Shown: piece by piece, positions 8,242-16,376 of the stretch
How the letters are laid out: each line of letters starts with the position of its first letter
How positions within the stretch are numbered: the stretch's first letter is position 1
Source of the DNA: Longimicrobiales bacterium
GTDB lineage: Bacteria > Gemmatimonadota > Gemmatimonadetes > Longimicrobiales > Gaopeijiaceae
Assembly (NCBI GenBank): GCA_028279425.1
Contig: JANQNV010000334.1
Coordinates: forward strand, 1 to 41,183
Direction of reading: 5' to 3'
Length of the DNA stretch: 41,183 nucleotides
Position numbers and translations under genes: made by a program
Notes under the pieces: generated by a model
The model's input: only the letters and a program-made list of their open reading frames with translations
Told to the model about the DNA's origin: nothing
The model's database searches: none

Positions 8242-9219
8242 TCAGCCGCCCGACCGCGTCATCCGGTAGCGCAGCACGTCGTCCGTGTCGCGCTCTTCGG
8301 CCTCGGTCGCAGCGCCGTCGTTACCCACGACGAACTCGATGAGGTTGCCGTCGGTGGGGTCGAAGAAGGCGGGCTCGCCGCGGAAGAGGTAGCCGGAGAC
8401 GAAGAACCCGTCTCCGCGCGGTACGAAGAGCGTGTAGAACTCTGGCGCCATCCCGTCGTCGACGACGAGGTGGCCGCTTTGCAGCCGCTCGATCGTCCAC
8501 TCGGCCACGTTGTCGAGCTGCCCCTGATACCAGCCGTCGAAGGAGTCGAGCATACCGTCTTCCTCCGCGGCGGCGCGGCGCATCTCGAGTTCCGCGTCCG
8601 GCCAGGGCAGCATCTCGCGCGTCCACGTGCCGAGAAACGGTGCGGCTTCTTCTTCGGTCACGGTGAAGGTGATCCCGAGGTCGATCTCGACGTTGAGCGC
8701 GATCCGGTCACGCCCCCAGTGCATCCGCAGCAGCGCACTCTGCGTCCGGATCGAGTCGAGGTTGATCTCGAGTGTCTCCTGATGCATATCGACCACCTCG
8801 TGGGGCACGTGCAGGACCAGGAAGCCGTCGTCTTCGGTCAGGTGCGGAAGGTGCCAGAGTGTGGTGTCGGCGGTGAGCATCGCCCGCCAGGTGTCGGAAT
8901 TTTCGCTGGCTTCGACCCAGAGCCCGTAGGCACCGGCTGGCAACTCGTGCCCCTGAAGCGTGACGTCTTTCGAGAACCGCAGCTTCGTCACGCTGTTGGC
9001 GCCCGGCGTCCAGAACTCCCCGAAGGCGACCTGGTCACCAAAGGTCGTGCGCCCTCGAACCGAAGGGCGCGAGTAGTCGACCGATATCGTCGTCCCCGAA
9101 AGGTTCTGCTCCCAAGAGCCGCGCGGGCTGGGATCGATGCGCTGGGCCTGCGCGGGGGTTGGCGCGAACGCCACTGCGAGCGCGGTGAGCGGGAGTACGA
9201 AGTCAGCTCGAAGCCACAT
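8242..9219 (-). CDS. Secreted DUF2911 domain protein
   Basis: 325 residues with a signal peptide ending in PAQAQ. The N-terminal half is DUF2911: VDYSRPSVRGRTTFG, FWTPGANSVTKLRFSKDV, GHELPAGAYGLWV. The C-terminal 150 residues (from about FLGTWTREMLPWPDAELEMR) form an added domain. It contains a FYTLFVPRGDGFFVSGYLFR stretch resembling domains that follow DUF2911 or beta-lactamase-like proteins in the same phyla. Function is unknown; the family is periplasmic or extracellular. Its stop is only 2 bp from the permease stop on the other strand, so the two genes converge with no space for a separate terminator. Confidence 0.85.
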   Translation of the reverse strand: MWLRADFVLPLTALAVAFAPTPAQAQRIDPSPRGSWEQNLSGTTISVDYSRPSVRGRTTFGDQVAFGEFWTPGANSVTKLRFSKDVTLQGHELPAGAYGLWVEASENSDTWRAMLTADTTLWHLPHLTEDDGFLVLHVPHEVVDMHQETLEINLDSIRTQSALLRMHWGRDRIALNVEIDLGITFTVTEEEAAPFLGTWTREMLPWPDAELEMRRAAAEEDGMLDSFDGWYQGQLDNVAEWTIERLQSGHLVVDDGMAPEFYTLFVPRGDGFFVSGYLFRGEPAFFDPTDGNLIEFVVGNDGAATEAEERDTDDVLRYRMTRSGG

Positions 9220-9371
9220 GAGTCTTCCGGAAGGTCGAGTCGGAGGCGCACGCCTCAGAACGAGAATGGACTTGCATCAAGACTAACCGCGCGGCGGAGG
9301 CTCTAGAAGCGAGCCCGACGCCGCTACAGATTCGTACGACTACGAAGCTGCACCGTTCCCAGGGAGAACCG

Positions 9372-9734
9372 ATGAGTGCCGAGACCGTCTTCGACAAGAT
9401 CATCGCCAGGCAGATTCCCGCAGACATCGTCTACGAAGACGATCGCGCGCTGGCGTTTCGGGACATCAACCCCTGTGCCCCGACGCACGTCCTCGTGATC
9501 CCCAAGCGGCGCATCGCGACGGTCAACGACGTCACGCCGGCCGACGAAGCCGACCTCGGGCACCTGTTCATCGTCGCGCAGAAGGTCGCCGCCCAGGAGG
9601 GCGTCGCGAAGGACGGCTATCGGCTCGTGGTCAACTGCAACGACCACGGTGGCCAGTCGGTGTACCACCTCCACATGCACGTCGTCGGGGGGCAACCGCT
9701 GGGCTGGCCACCGTTCGCGGGGGGCCGCAGTTAG
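9372..9734 (+). CDS. HIT family (HINT-type) nucleotide-binding hydrolase
   Basis: 120 residues, the standard length of a HINT protein. The histidine triad is His99-Leu-His101-Met-His103 in [10 protein letters not shown], with the terminal GWPPFAGG typical of HINT. HINT enzymes hydrolyse purine nucleoside phosphoramidates and act in the cytoplasm as homodimers. The N-terminal [18 protein letters not shown] is canonical. A GGGAG site lies upstream of the ATG at 9372. It is a stand-alone gene, divergent from the DUF2911 gene and convergent with the Kelch gene. Confidence 0.95.
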   Translation: MSAETVFDKIIARQIPADIVYEDDRALAFRDINPCAPTHVLVIPKRRIATVNDVTPADEADLGHLFIVAQKVAAQEGVAKDGYRLVVNCNDHGGQSVYHLHMHVVGGQPLGWPPFAGGRS

Positions 9735-9759
9735 GCGGCTCGGCCACGCGTCTCGGCGG

Positions 9760-9776
9760 CCCGCGGCCCGCGCGGG
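9760..9776. terminator. GC-rich hairpin in a convergent gap
   Basis: In the 58-bp gap between the HIT and Kelch gene ends, CCCGCG (9760-9765) pairs with CGCGGG (9771-9776) around a five-base loop. A G-run follows on the plus strand. There is no T tract, so it may be only a weak or factor-dependent stop that could serve both genes. Confidence 0.3.
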
Positions 9777-9792
9777 GGGTTGCGACGGTTCG

Positions 9793-10812
9793 TCAGCGTG
9801 TGAAGGCCGACAATCGGTTCGTCGTCCCCGATCCGCCCGCTTCGGAGGCGCCCGCGACCACGAACACCTGATCGCCCACCGCAACGGCGCCCAGGCCGTG
9901 ACGGGGTAAGGGCATCTGCGCGATCGGCGACCACCGGTCGGCCCCCGGATCGTACTCCCACGACTCCCGATACACTCCGCCGCCCCCGGGGCCGAAAAAC
10001 TCACCGCCGAAGACGTAGAGTCTTCCGCCCAGTGTGGCGGCGGCGATCCCGCCCTGCGCATTCGGCATCGGTGCGCGGCTCGTCCACGCACCCGTTGCTG
10101 GATCGAACACCTCGTGGGTGGCGACGTTGCCCCCATTCACCACCCGGCCACCCACGACGTGCAGTCGCCCGTCGATCACGGCTCCCGCTGCGCTGTTTCG
10201 AGGTTCGGAGGCCGCCGGCCCGAAGGAGACCTCGAGGGTCGCGGGGTCGAACACCTGGAGACTGTCGATGTCGCCCTGGTCGTTCCAATCCGCGTTGGAC
10301 GTGCCCGTTGGCGCACGACCCGACGCGATGTAGATCCTCCCGTCGATGTATGCCGCGACGGTTTCGGATTGCGGCATGATCAGATCGGCGACCTTCACCC
10401 AGGCATCGGTCGTCTCGTCGAGTCGAAGGATGTCGGTGCTGGCACTCCACCGCCCACCGTTGGCGGCGACGAAACCACCGATCGAATACAGCGCGTCCCC
10501 GGTCGAGACGAGGTAGGGGTGATGGCGTGGTTCGGGAAGCGAGGGGCCCGGGCTCCACGCATCGGCGCTCGGATCGTACATGTAGGTGCGATCCGAGATG
10601 CCCTGGTCGGTCGCGTCCACGTCCGGGCTCAGCCCACCGGCCAGATAGATGCGTCCCTGGTGCAGGGCGGGGTACACCTCCTGTACGCGATACGGGATGT
10701 CGGCCCGGATCTCCCAGGCGTCCAGGGGAGCGTCGCTCGATCCCCCGGGATCGACATCGACGGTGGGGGCGCACGCTACTGCGGCGATCGACAAGACGAG
10801 GAGGGTCCGCAT
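9793..10812 (-). CDS. Kelch-repeat beta-propeller lipoprotein
   Basis: 339 residues with a lipoprotein signal ending AVAC (Cys14). The mature protein consists of Kelch repeats: GRIYLAGG, DALYSIGGFV, GRIYIASGR, GRLHVVGGR, GRLYVFGGEFF and DQVFVVAGA, giving about six blades. Each blade pairs a GG strand with a W or Y strand (TYMYDPSADAW, REVFDPATGAW-type). Kelch propellers mediate protein or carbohydrate binding; no catalytic residues are recognisable, so I would not call it an oxidase. Cell-surface or periplasmic location is inferred from the lipobox. Confidence 0.88.
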   Translation of the reverse strand: MRTLLVLSIAAVACAPTVDVDPGGSSDAPLDAWEIRADIPYRVQEVYPALHQGRIYLAGGLSPDVDATDQGISDRTYMYDPSADAWSPGPSLPEPRHHPYLVSTGDALYSIGGFVAANGGRWSASTDILRLDETTDAWVKVADLIMPQSETVAAYIDGRIYIASGRAPTGTSNADWNDQGDIDSLQVFDPATLEVSFGPAASEPRNSAAGAVIDGRLHVVGGRVVNGGNVATHEVFDPATGAWTSRAPMPNAQGGIAAATLGGRLYVFGGEFFGPGGGGVYRESWEYDPGADRWSPIAQMPLPRHGLGAVAVGDQVFVVAGASEAGGSGTTNRLSAFTR

Positions 10813-10857
10813 TCCTGCTCCCAGGTGTGGGGTTGGTCCTGCGACGGGCCGGGCCCG

Positions 10858-11403
10858 CTACACCAGCTCCTTCGTCATCCTCAACATGGGCTCGTCGTCA
10901 AGCCGTATCTCAGCGCCTTCGGAGACGGGCTTCCCGCGAACGACGACGCCCTGTCCATCGGGCAGGTAGCCTCGCCGGGCGTAGAGGCGCTGCGCACTCC
11001 CGTATCCGGGATGCAGGCCTACGCCCAACCCGACGACGGGACTCCTCTCCGCCACCCTGGCTTCTGCTGCGTCCATCAGTGCGGTGCCCAGACCTTGGCG
11101 ACGAAACTCCGGGAGAACGTTGAAGTCGTTGATTTCCGGGATGCCACCGGCGCGAAAGACCGGGTCCCCACTCTCCCACAGTATGGTGAGGTAGCCGGCC
11201 ACCCTGCCCCCTGACTCCGCCACGAGAACGGTGCGCAGGCCCGCCTCCTGCTCCCGCAGGTAGCGATGGAACTGCGTTGCGGGCTTGTGCCAACCGATCT
11301 CGGTGAAGGCGCGCTCGAAATGGTCGGCATCGGTGAGGCGGAGCGGTCGCGTGGCCGCTGCACCTCGGCGACCTCCGACCAGCCGGAGGTTGGGCCCGGT
11401 CAC
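10858..11403 (-). CDS. GNAT family N-acetyltransferase
   Basis: 181 residues from the GTG at 11403. The GNAT core has VAGYLTILW (beta strands), NDFNVLPEFRRQGLGTALMD (acetyl-CoA loop RRQGLGTA) and YGSAQRLYARRGYLPDG. Substrate is unknown. The frame stays open to 11463, but the GTG is favoured because it overlaps the TGA of an upstream open frame (GTGA). That frame is an FG-GAP-like remnant with no obvious function. The overlap suggests this gene was once translated in coupling with it. Confidence 0.82.
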   Translation of the reverse strand: MTGPNLRLVGGRRGAAATRPLRLTDADHFERAFTEIGWHKPATQFHRYLREQEAGLRTVLVAESGGRVAGYLTILWESGDPVFRAGGIPEINDFNVLPEFRRQGLGTALMDAAEARVAERSPVVGLGVGLHPGYGSAQRLYARRGYLPDGQGVVVRGKPVSEGAEIRLDDEPMLRMTKELV

Positions 11404-11483
11404 GACACGGGGAACGACTGGGCCGTCGCATCCACGAAGCCGCCGTCTCCGTCGTTCAGCCAAGCCGAGGTCGGCCCCATGTC
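11400..11483 (-). pseudogene. FG-GAP/VCBS repeat protein, 3' end remnant
   Basis: Twenty-seven codons read DMGPTSAWLNDGDGGFVDAT and on to AQSFPVS before a TGA at 11400. The WLNDGDGGFVDAT core is the calcium-binding FG-GAP/VCBS blade pattern (LNDGDGxFxD). The frame reaches further upstream through the J-domain gene but there reads as nonsense, so only this tail looks homologous. It fills the space directly after the J-domain stop. It is likely the end of a lost secreted propeller gene; the match is short, so it stays tentative. Confidence 0.4.
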
Positions 11484-11485
11484 GG

Positions 11486-11821
11486 TCACGACCCGACCAT
11501 GACGTTCACGACGGTCGATACCGTGAGGACGGCGATGACGGTTGCCCAGAACACACGCGGCCAGTGTTCGACCCGGCGAATGGGACGCCCTGTCCAGTGG
11601 GTCTCCACCTCCTGACCCATCATCCCGCGCCGAGCCTGGAGGGTATCCCACGCGGCGTTGATGCGTTGAGTACGGCGAAGCGCGTCCGTGCATTTCATGC
11701 CGTCCATCGCCGTTCGATCCGGATGCCAGAGCATGAGTTGCATCCGATATGCCGCCTTCAACTCTTCGGCGGATGCCGTGTCATCCACCCCGAGGATGCT
11801 TCGCGCCTCGATATGGTCCAC
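11486..11821 (-). CDS. Membrane-anchored J-domain protein
   Basis: 111 residues from the GTG at 11821, which has GAGGT eight bases upstream; the frame is open to 11881 but without support. A J-domain occupies residues 4-65 with HPD at 33-35 (LMLWHPDR) and helix IV at RRTQRINAAWDTLQ. Residues 66-88 are a basic linker and residues 89-109 a single membrane helix (VFWATVIAVLTVSTVVNVMV). There is no Gly/Phe-rich or zinc-binding region, so this is a type III J-protein. It presumably recruits DnaK to the membrane; the client is unknown. Confidence 0.75.
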   Translation of the reverse strand: MDHIEARSILGVDDTASAEELKAAYRMQLMLWHPDRTAMDGMKCTDALRRTQRINAAWDTLQARRGMMGQEVETHWTGRPIRRVEHWPRVFWATVIAVLTVSTVVNVMVGS

Positions 11822-12150
11822 GATGGGGCACCTCGTTGGATGGGCTGAGGGGCGGCTCGGGCTCGGCCCCGTGCGACCCACAACACTGTGGCTGACGTCG
11901 CCGCTTCCGCAAACGATTCGTGGGCTGACGCGACGCCTCCGCCCCGCTGGTCTCGGTTACGGGTGTCCACTATTGCGGACGATCCTCCTGGCCGCCGCGG
12001 CTCGGCTCGCCAGGTTCATCGTGTCCTGCCGGCCGTTTCGTGACTCCTGGACGTCGACCGCGGCGTGGCAGGGCCCGTGCCAGCATGCAGACGAAAGGCT
12101 CCAGGGATCGGCGTGACATCTCGGTACGCACCGGACTTCTCAACGGGACA
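11822..12150. other. Intergenic stretch with nothing recognised
   Basis: About 330 bases between the J-domain gene start and the end of the osmC-like gene. Open frames cross it on both strands, but none gives a sensible protein, signal or ribosome site. The promoter of the J-domain gene should lie here; I cannot identify clear -35/-10 boxes, a hairpin with a T tract, or an RNA gene. Confidence 0.5.
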
Positions 12151-12576
12151 CTAGCTGACCACCGTCACGTCGAGCGTAATCTCGGCGTTGAGCACCTTGC
12201 TCACCGGGCATCCCACCTTGGCGTCCTGTGCGGCCCTCTTCAGTGCGTCCGGGTCTGCGCCCGGCGCCTGGATGCGTGTCGTCAGATGCACCTTCGTGAT
12301 GGCGAAGCCGGCGTCGACCTTCTCGAGGATCACATCGGCCGACGTGTCGATACGCTCAGGCGGCGTGCCGGCTCCGGTGAGGATGCCCGACAGGGCCATT
12401 GAGTAGCAGCCCGCGTGGGCGGCTCCGATCAGCTCCTCGGGGTTCGTACCCTCTTCGTCTTCGAAGCGGGTCGAGAACGAATACGGCGTGTCGTTCAGGA
12501 CTCCGCCGTCGGCGGTCAGTTCGCCGCGACCGTCGCGGATGCTGCCCCACCAGGTAGCAGAAGCGTGGCGCTTCAT
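12151..12576 (-). CDS. OsmC/Ohr family peroxiredoxin
   Basis: 141 residues with the two redox cysteines of the family: Cys57 in AAHAGCYSMALS and Cys123 in KVGCPVSKVL. The N-terminal ATWWGSIRDGRGEL and EEGTNPEELIGAAHAG are typical of the OsmC (rather than Ohr) branch. The enzyme reduces organic hydroperoxides in the cytoplasm using a dithiol reductant. A GGAGA site lies 5 bases upstream of the ATG at 12576. It is a stand-alone gene; stress induction is expected for the family but no operator is visible. Confidence 0.92.
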   Translation of the reverse strand: MKRHASATWWGSIRDGRGELTADGGVLNDTPYSFSTRFEDEEGTNPEELIGAAHAGCYSMALSGILTGAGTPPERIDTSADVILEKVDAGFAITKVHLTTRIQAPGADPDALKRAAQDAKVGCPVSKVLNAEITLDVTVVS

Positions 12577-12720
12577 CGTGTCTCCTCGGACTAGTGTGGA
12601 TTTCGACCAGCCCCAACATCGCAGAGTCTCGAGTCGACGAGAAGCCGTGCCGGGCCCGCTCCCGGTCTGGTAGAGCTGAATGAGCTCCGCCTTTACCTGG
12701 GTTGGATCTCGATGGGCACG

Positions 12721-12741
12721 TCGGCCCGTGGTGCGGGCCGA
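12721..12741 (-). terminator. Hairpin downstream of the PEBP gene
   Basis: A perfect 8-bp stem, TCGGCCCG (12721-12728) with CGGGCCGA (12734-12741), closes a five-base loop. It begins 20 bases past the stop of the minus-strand PEBP gene. The U tract expected of a standard intrinsic terminator is absent, as is common in GC-rich genomes. Confidence 0.45.
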
Positions 12742-12760
12742 GCGCCTGAGGCCAACCGGC

Positions 12761-13393
12761 CTACCGGAGCGCTGAGTTCAGCGTGTAGGTGCCCGTGTGT
12801 CGAGCCGACGCCAGAACGTGCCCCTCCATCGCCCCGAGGAGGGCAGGGCCGTCGTACCCCTCCGGTAGCTCCAGCACGGGCACGGCGAGGGCGTAGACGG
12901 TGAGGTGGTAGCGGTGGACGAGGCTGTCGTTCCACGGCGGACAGGGGCCGTCGTAACCACCGTACACCCCTTCCATGTCGGGGTCGCCCGCGAACCACTG
13001 CGTATAGTTGTTTGCGCCGGTGGAGCCGTAGCCGACGTCTCCGACGCCTTTTCCGCCAGCAGTCACGCCACGCGATCCCTCACCTTCGTCCAGGCCGTCG
13101 CGATCGGTCGGGATGTTCGCGACGAGCCAGTGGAAGAAGTCGACCCGCGGCAGATCGGCGGGCACGGTGCGGCCTTTCTGGTTCACATCGTCGCCCACGG
13201 ACGGCACGTCAGGATCGTGGAAGACGATGGCGAAGGAGCGCGTCCCCTCGGGTGCATTCGACCACCGGACGCGCGGGCTGAGGTTGTCGCTGAGTGCGAA
13301 CTCGCTCCGCGCGTCGAGCGTGCCGAAGGCAAAGCGGTCGGGGATCGTCGCCCCGTCGGTCCAGGCGTCGAGATGAATGGTGAAGTCTGACAT
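12761..13393 (-). CDS. YbhB/YbcL family (PEBP) Raf-kinase-inhibitor-like protein
   Basis: 210 residues. The PEBP ligand-pocket motifs are present in order: DPDVP (60-64), FFHWLVANIP (86-95), YDGPCPPW (147-154) and HRYHLTVYAL (160-169). There is no signal peptide, so it is cytoplasmic. Bacterial family members have no settled function; the fold binds phosphorylated or anionic ligands. It is slightly longer than the common 160-180 residues because of the loop around residues 100-145 (GEGSRGVTAGGKGVGDVGYG). It is the nearest gene downstream of folE2, with a 60-bp gap. Confidence 0.92.
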   Translation of the reverse strand: MSDFTIHLDAWTDGATIPDRFAFGTLDARSEFALSDNLSPRVRWSNAPEGTRSFAIVFHDPDVPSVGDDVNQKGRTVPADLPRVDFFHWLVANIPTDRDGLDEGEGSRGVTAGGKGVGDVGYGSTGANNYTQWFAGDPDMEGVYGGYDGPCPPWNDSLVHRYHLTVYALAVPVLELPEGYDGPALLGAMEGHVLASARHTGTYTLNSALR

Positions 13394-13453
13394 CTTCGTC
13401 TCCGCGAGATGGGGTCCGTGCGAGGCGAAGGTGAAGCGGGGACTCCGACGCGG

Positions 13454-14437
13454 TCAACAGACCAAGGACTGGAAATCGGTGAAGTCCGCCTTGAATCCAC
13501 CGGGCACGCCGCGGCAGATGACCGACACCGCATCGTGGGAATGGAGCGACTCCAGGTGCGAGCAGGCGACCTGGAAGTCACGAATGCGCGGGTCCGAGTC
13601 GAGCTGTTCGTAGACGAGGCGAGCCGCGTCCTCCACGAACTTGATGTAACTCCCGTTCATCTCGGCGAAGGCCTGTTCGTCTTCTCGCTTGACGATGACC
13701 TGAGTCTCCGTCTTCAGAGCCTCGAGGCAGTGGGCCTGGAGATCCTCGACGGTGATGGTCTGTCCGGCGTGCACCTCCACGGAGATCCGAGCCTTGCTGC
13801 GCTGGGAGTGCGGGATGGCGTACGCGCCACGGACATCGCGCGCATGCTCCGACAGTTCGGAAGAGCACGGGCAGGCGGAGGAGTAGACGAAGTCGAAGTG
13901 GACGTACTGGCGCACGGCTCCGGCGCGATCCATGGCCGCCTCGAACGACACCTCGTAGTACTGGTATCCCCAGTTGTCGCTCCGCAGGCTCTTCTGCACC
14001 ATCGGATACGAGAAGTCGAGTCGAATGCGGGCTTCGAGGCTGCCCACCTGCTCGCGGTATCTCTGCAGGATCTCTGCGAGGGTCCCCAGCGTGAAGTTGC
14101 GATCATGGTACTCGTAGAACGAGCGCATGATGCGGGACATGTTGATGCCCTTGACGTTGGCCTCGAGCGAGACGGAGCCGGTGACGCTCGTCTCGAGCGT
14201 GTGTGTGGCCCCTTCCGCCCCAAGGAAGCGTAGAGGAAGACGAAAGTTCGACACCCCTACCTGCTGGATCGCCACATTCGCACCGAGCACGGCGCCCACG
14301 GCGTCGTTCATATCGGGCAGGGTTTCGCGGTAGTCCTCGGTTACCTCGAAGTCTTCATCGTAGGCGCGGTCCAACAGCGCCGGAGCATCGCCGCCGCTGC
14401 GGTGCAGGTACATCTTCTTGGCGGTATCTATGGTCAT
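13454..14437 (-). CDS. folE2: GTP cyclohydrolase FolE2 (type IB)
   Basis: 327 residues, a little longer than most FolE2 proteins. Signatures are [12 protein letters not shown] (59-70), [12 protein letters not shown] (91-102), the metal and catalytic region [14 protein letters not shown] (186-199) and [12 protein letters not shown] (205-216). FolE2 converts GTP to 7,8-dihydroneopterin triphosphate, the first step of folate or queuosine-type pterin synthesis. It can use metals other than zinc, and some genomes carry it under zinc limitation. No Zur box is recognised upstream. No other pterin gene is near, so it is probably independently regulated. Confidence 0.95.
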   Translation of the reverse strand: MTIDTAKKMYLHRSGGDAPALLDRAYDEDFEVTEDYRETLPDMNDAVGAVLGANVAIQQVGVSNFRLPLRFLGAEGATHTLETSVTGSVSLEANVKGINMSRIMRSFYEYHDRNFTLGTLAEILQRYREQVGSLEARIRLDFSYPMVQKSLRSDNWGYQYYEVSFEAAMDRAGAVRQYVHFDFVYSSACPCSSELSEHARDVRGAYAIPHSQRSKARISVEVHAGQTITVEDLQAHCLEALKTETQVIVKREDEQAFAEMNGSYIKFVEDAARLVYEQLDSDPRIRDFQVACSHLESLHSHDAVSVICRGVPGGFKADFTDFQSLVC

Positions 14438-14571
14438 GATCGATCATCCTCATCATTGGCGGCGCGGCTGGGCCGGCGCTTTGGCAGGTCGCGTGGGACG
14501 GGCCTGAATCGGCCGACGCGCAAGTCCGGGCCCTGCGTGCACCAGAGAGGGGCGGAAAGTTCCTTGACGCT

Positions 14572-15459
14572 TCAGCTCGCTCGGGAGGGACGCAACCGCT
14601 GGTTCAATGTTCGTGCTCGCCAGCTCGCGAGAGCGATGAGGAGGGCTACGGAGCCGGCGGGCGGCTCCTGTTCCGGGGGGGCGTCTTGCCGCGTTCGACC
14701 AACGAGTACGGAGAGCATGATCCCGGCCTCGTAGAGGACCAGGAGCGGAACGCCCATGGCGATCATCATCATCGGGGCGTCAAAGGGCGTGATCACCGCT
14801 GCCACAACGAACATCCCGACGGCGGCGTGGCGACGCTTGGCGCGAAGAAAACGCGGTGTGATGAGACCGAGTGCCGACAGAATCATGATCAGGACCGGGA
14901 GTTCGAATGCCAGTCCGAAGGCGACCAACAGCTTGGTGACCAATGAGAAGTAGTACCCGACCGTGAGGGAGGGGACGAACGACTCGGATGCCACGACGAG
15001 CAGGAACCGGATGGCGAGGGGGAGAACGAGGAGGTATGCCATGGCGACGCCCACCGCGAACAACACCACTCCCATCGCCATGCTGACGATGATCCACCGG
15101 CGCTCGTGCTTCTCGAGTGCTGGTGCGAGGAAGCCCCACGCCTGCGAGACGATGACGGGCGAACTGAGCACCAAGCCCAGGATCAGACCGAACCGCAGCT
15201 TGAAGAAGAGAGGCTCGGTAAGATCGAGATAGGTCAACCGTCCCGATTCGAGAATGCTCCCGAGTTCGGGATGCGTAGGTGCGAGCGACTGCACGACGTC
15301 GAACAGCGGGGCGTTCAACAGCCCCACCACGTCGAACCGGAAGACCGTCCATATCCCTATGGCCGTCCCGACAGCGACAGCCAGGAGGCTCCAGAGGATG
15401 CGGTGTCGCAACTCCTCCAGGTGGTCGAGGAAGGGCATCTCGCCGCGGTCTTGGGACAC
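14572..15459 (-). CDS. tatC: Twin-arginine translocase subunit TatC
   Basis: 295 residues. The start is the GTG at 15459, with GGAGG six bases upstream; the ATG at 15438 is an alternative. It opens with the conserved FLDHLEELRHRI, followed by six hydrophobic segments. The LDLTEPLFFKLRFG stretch, SQAWGFLAPALEKHERR and the last-loop RAKRRHAAVGMFVVAAVITP are typical TatC. TatC is the inner-membrane receptor for folded proteins with RR signal peptides. No tatA/tatB gene is present in this window, so its partners must lie elsewhere. The C-terminal tail (about 40 residues, proline-rich, then hydrophobic and basic) is longer than usual. Confidence 0.93.
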   Translation of the reverse strand: MSQDRGEMPFLDHLEELRHRILWSLLAVAVGTAIGIWTVFRFDVVGLLNAPLFDVVQSLAPTHPELGSILESGRLTYLDLTEPLFFKLRFGLILGLVLSSPVIVSQAWGFLAPALEKHERRWIIVSMAMGVVLFAVGVAMAYLLVLPLAIRFLLVVASESFVPSLTVGYYFSLVTKLLVAFGLAFELPVLIMILSALGLITPRFLRAKRRHAAVGMFVVAAVITPFDAPMMMIAMGVPLLVLYEAGIMLSVLVGRTRQDAPPEQEPPAGSVALLIALASWRARTLNQRLRPSRAS

Positions 15460-15535
15460 AACGGGCCTCCGTTCCGGGGATGAAGGAACTTCACACTTAC
15501 GGCAGGACGCTCGCCGTGCCAAGCCCAACACCCGC

Positions 15536-16345
15536 TCACCCCTCGAGATCCAATACCGCATCCAAACCGCGATGCAGTCCGACCAGCTCCGGCACCCTGC
15601 GGATCGCGAGGAGCGCCCCGTCGACATAGGGGCGAGCACTCGCTCCTGCGTCGTGACGGATCGACAAGCGCTGGTCGGGCATCCCGAAGATGATCTCCGC
15701 CCCGATGACGTATCCGGGCACCCGCAGGGAGTGGATCTGCGACCCCGACACGGTCGCCCCGCGGGCCTCCCGCTCACCGACCGTCTCGTCGAGGGGCACC
15801 GTCTGCTCGGGCGAGCGAACCTGCGACAGTCGGTGCGCCAGTTCGCGGGCCGTCCCACTGGGTGCGTCCGCCTTCGCGGCGTGCGCGTAGTCGATGATCT
15901 CCCAGTGGGGAACGAGTCGCGCCGCCATCTCGGCGAACTTCTGCATCAGGACCACGGTCAGGGCGAAGTTGCCCACCGCCAGCACCCCGCGGCCCGCCGC
16001 CTCCGCCGCCGCACCGATCTCGTCGAGGTCACCTTCGGTCAGGCCGGAGGTGCCGATCACCACGTGGGCGCCCTGGCGGAGGGCGGCGAGTGCGTTCGCC
16101 TTGGCGGCTTCGGGTTTGGTGTACTCCACGAAGACCTCGCAGCCAACGGCGAGTGCCTCGTCGGCGGAGGCGAAGATGGGCGCGTCGAGATCGGGGTCCC
16201 CGAGTGCCTCCCCCAGCCGTCGCCCGGCTTGGGACCTCGAAACCGCCGACACCAGCGTCAGGTCGCCTTGCGCACCGATGGCGCGCGACAACTCGGATCC
16301 CGCCCAGCCGGTGGCCCCCGCCACGCACACCCTCAGTCGTTCCAT
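15536..16345 (-). CDS. dapB: 4-hydroxy-tetrahydrodipicolinate reductase (DapB-like)
   Basis: 269 residues from the ATG at 16345, preceded by GGGAGG. The N-terminal nucleotide-binding fold has VAGATGWAGSEL, and the core has VVIGTSGLTEGD and the substrate loop KADAPSGTA (158-166). The enzyme reduces the dihydrodipicolinate precursor with NAD(P)H in lysine and diaminopimelate synthesis. Compared with the E. coli pattern EAHHRHKVDAPSGT, this protein reads DYAHAAKADAPSGT. The first of the paired histidines (catalytic His159 in E. coli) is therefore Ala154, while the second (His155) and the lysine (Lys158) are kept. Family assignment is firm; catalytic detail may differ. Confidence 0.88.
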   Translation of the reverse strand: MERLRVCVAGATGWAGSELSRAIGAQGDLTLVSAVSRSQAGRRLGEALGDPDLDAPIFASADEALAVGCEVFVEYTKPEAAKANALAALRQGAHVVIGTSGLTEGDLDEIGAAAEAAGRGVLAVGNFALTVVLMQKFAEMAARLVPHWEIIDYAHAAKADAPSGTARELAHRLSQVRSPEQTVPLDETVGEREARGATVSGSQIHSLRVPGYVIGAEIIFGMPDQRLSIRHDAGASARPYVDGALLAIRRVPELVGLHRGLDAVLDLEG

Positions 16346-16376
16346 CGATCCTCCCTGTCGAGTCGTTGCCGCCCTT

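Noticed and set aside
14438..14571. Possible RNA gene or riboswitch between folE2 and tatC
   Set aside because: The 134 bases hold only short GC-rich complementary pieces; no conserved riboswitch core or tRNA-like arrangement is visible.
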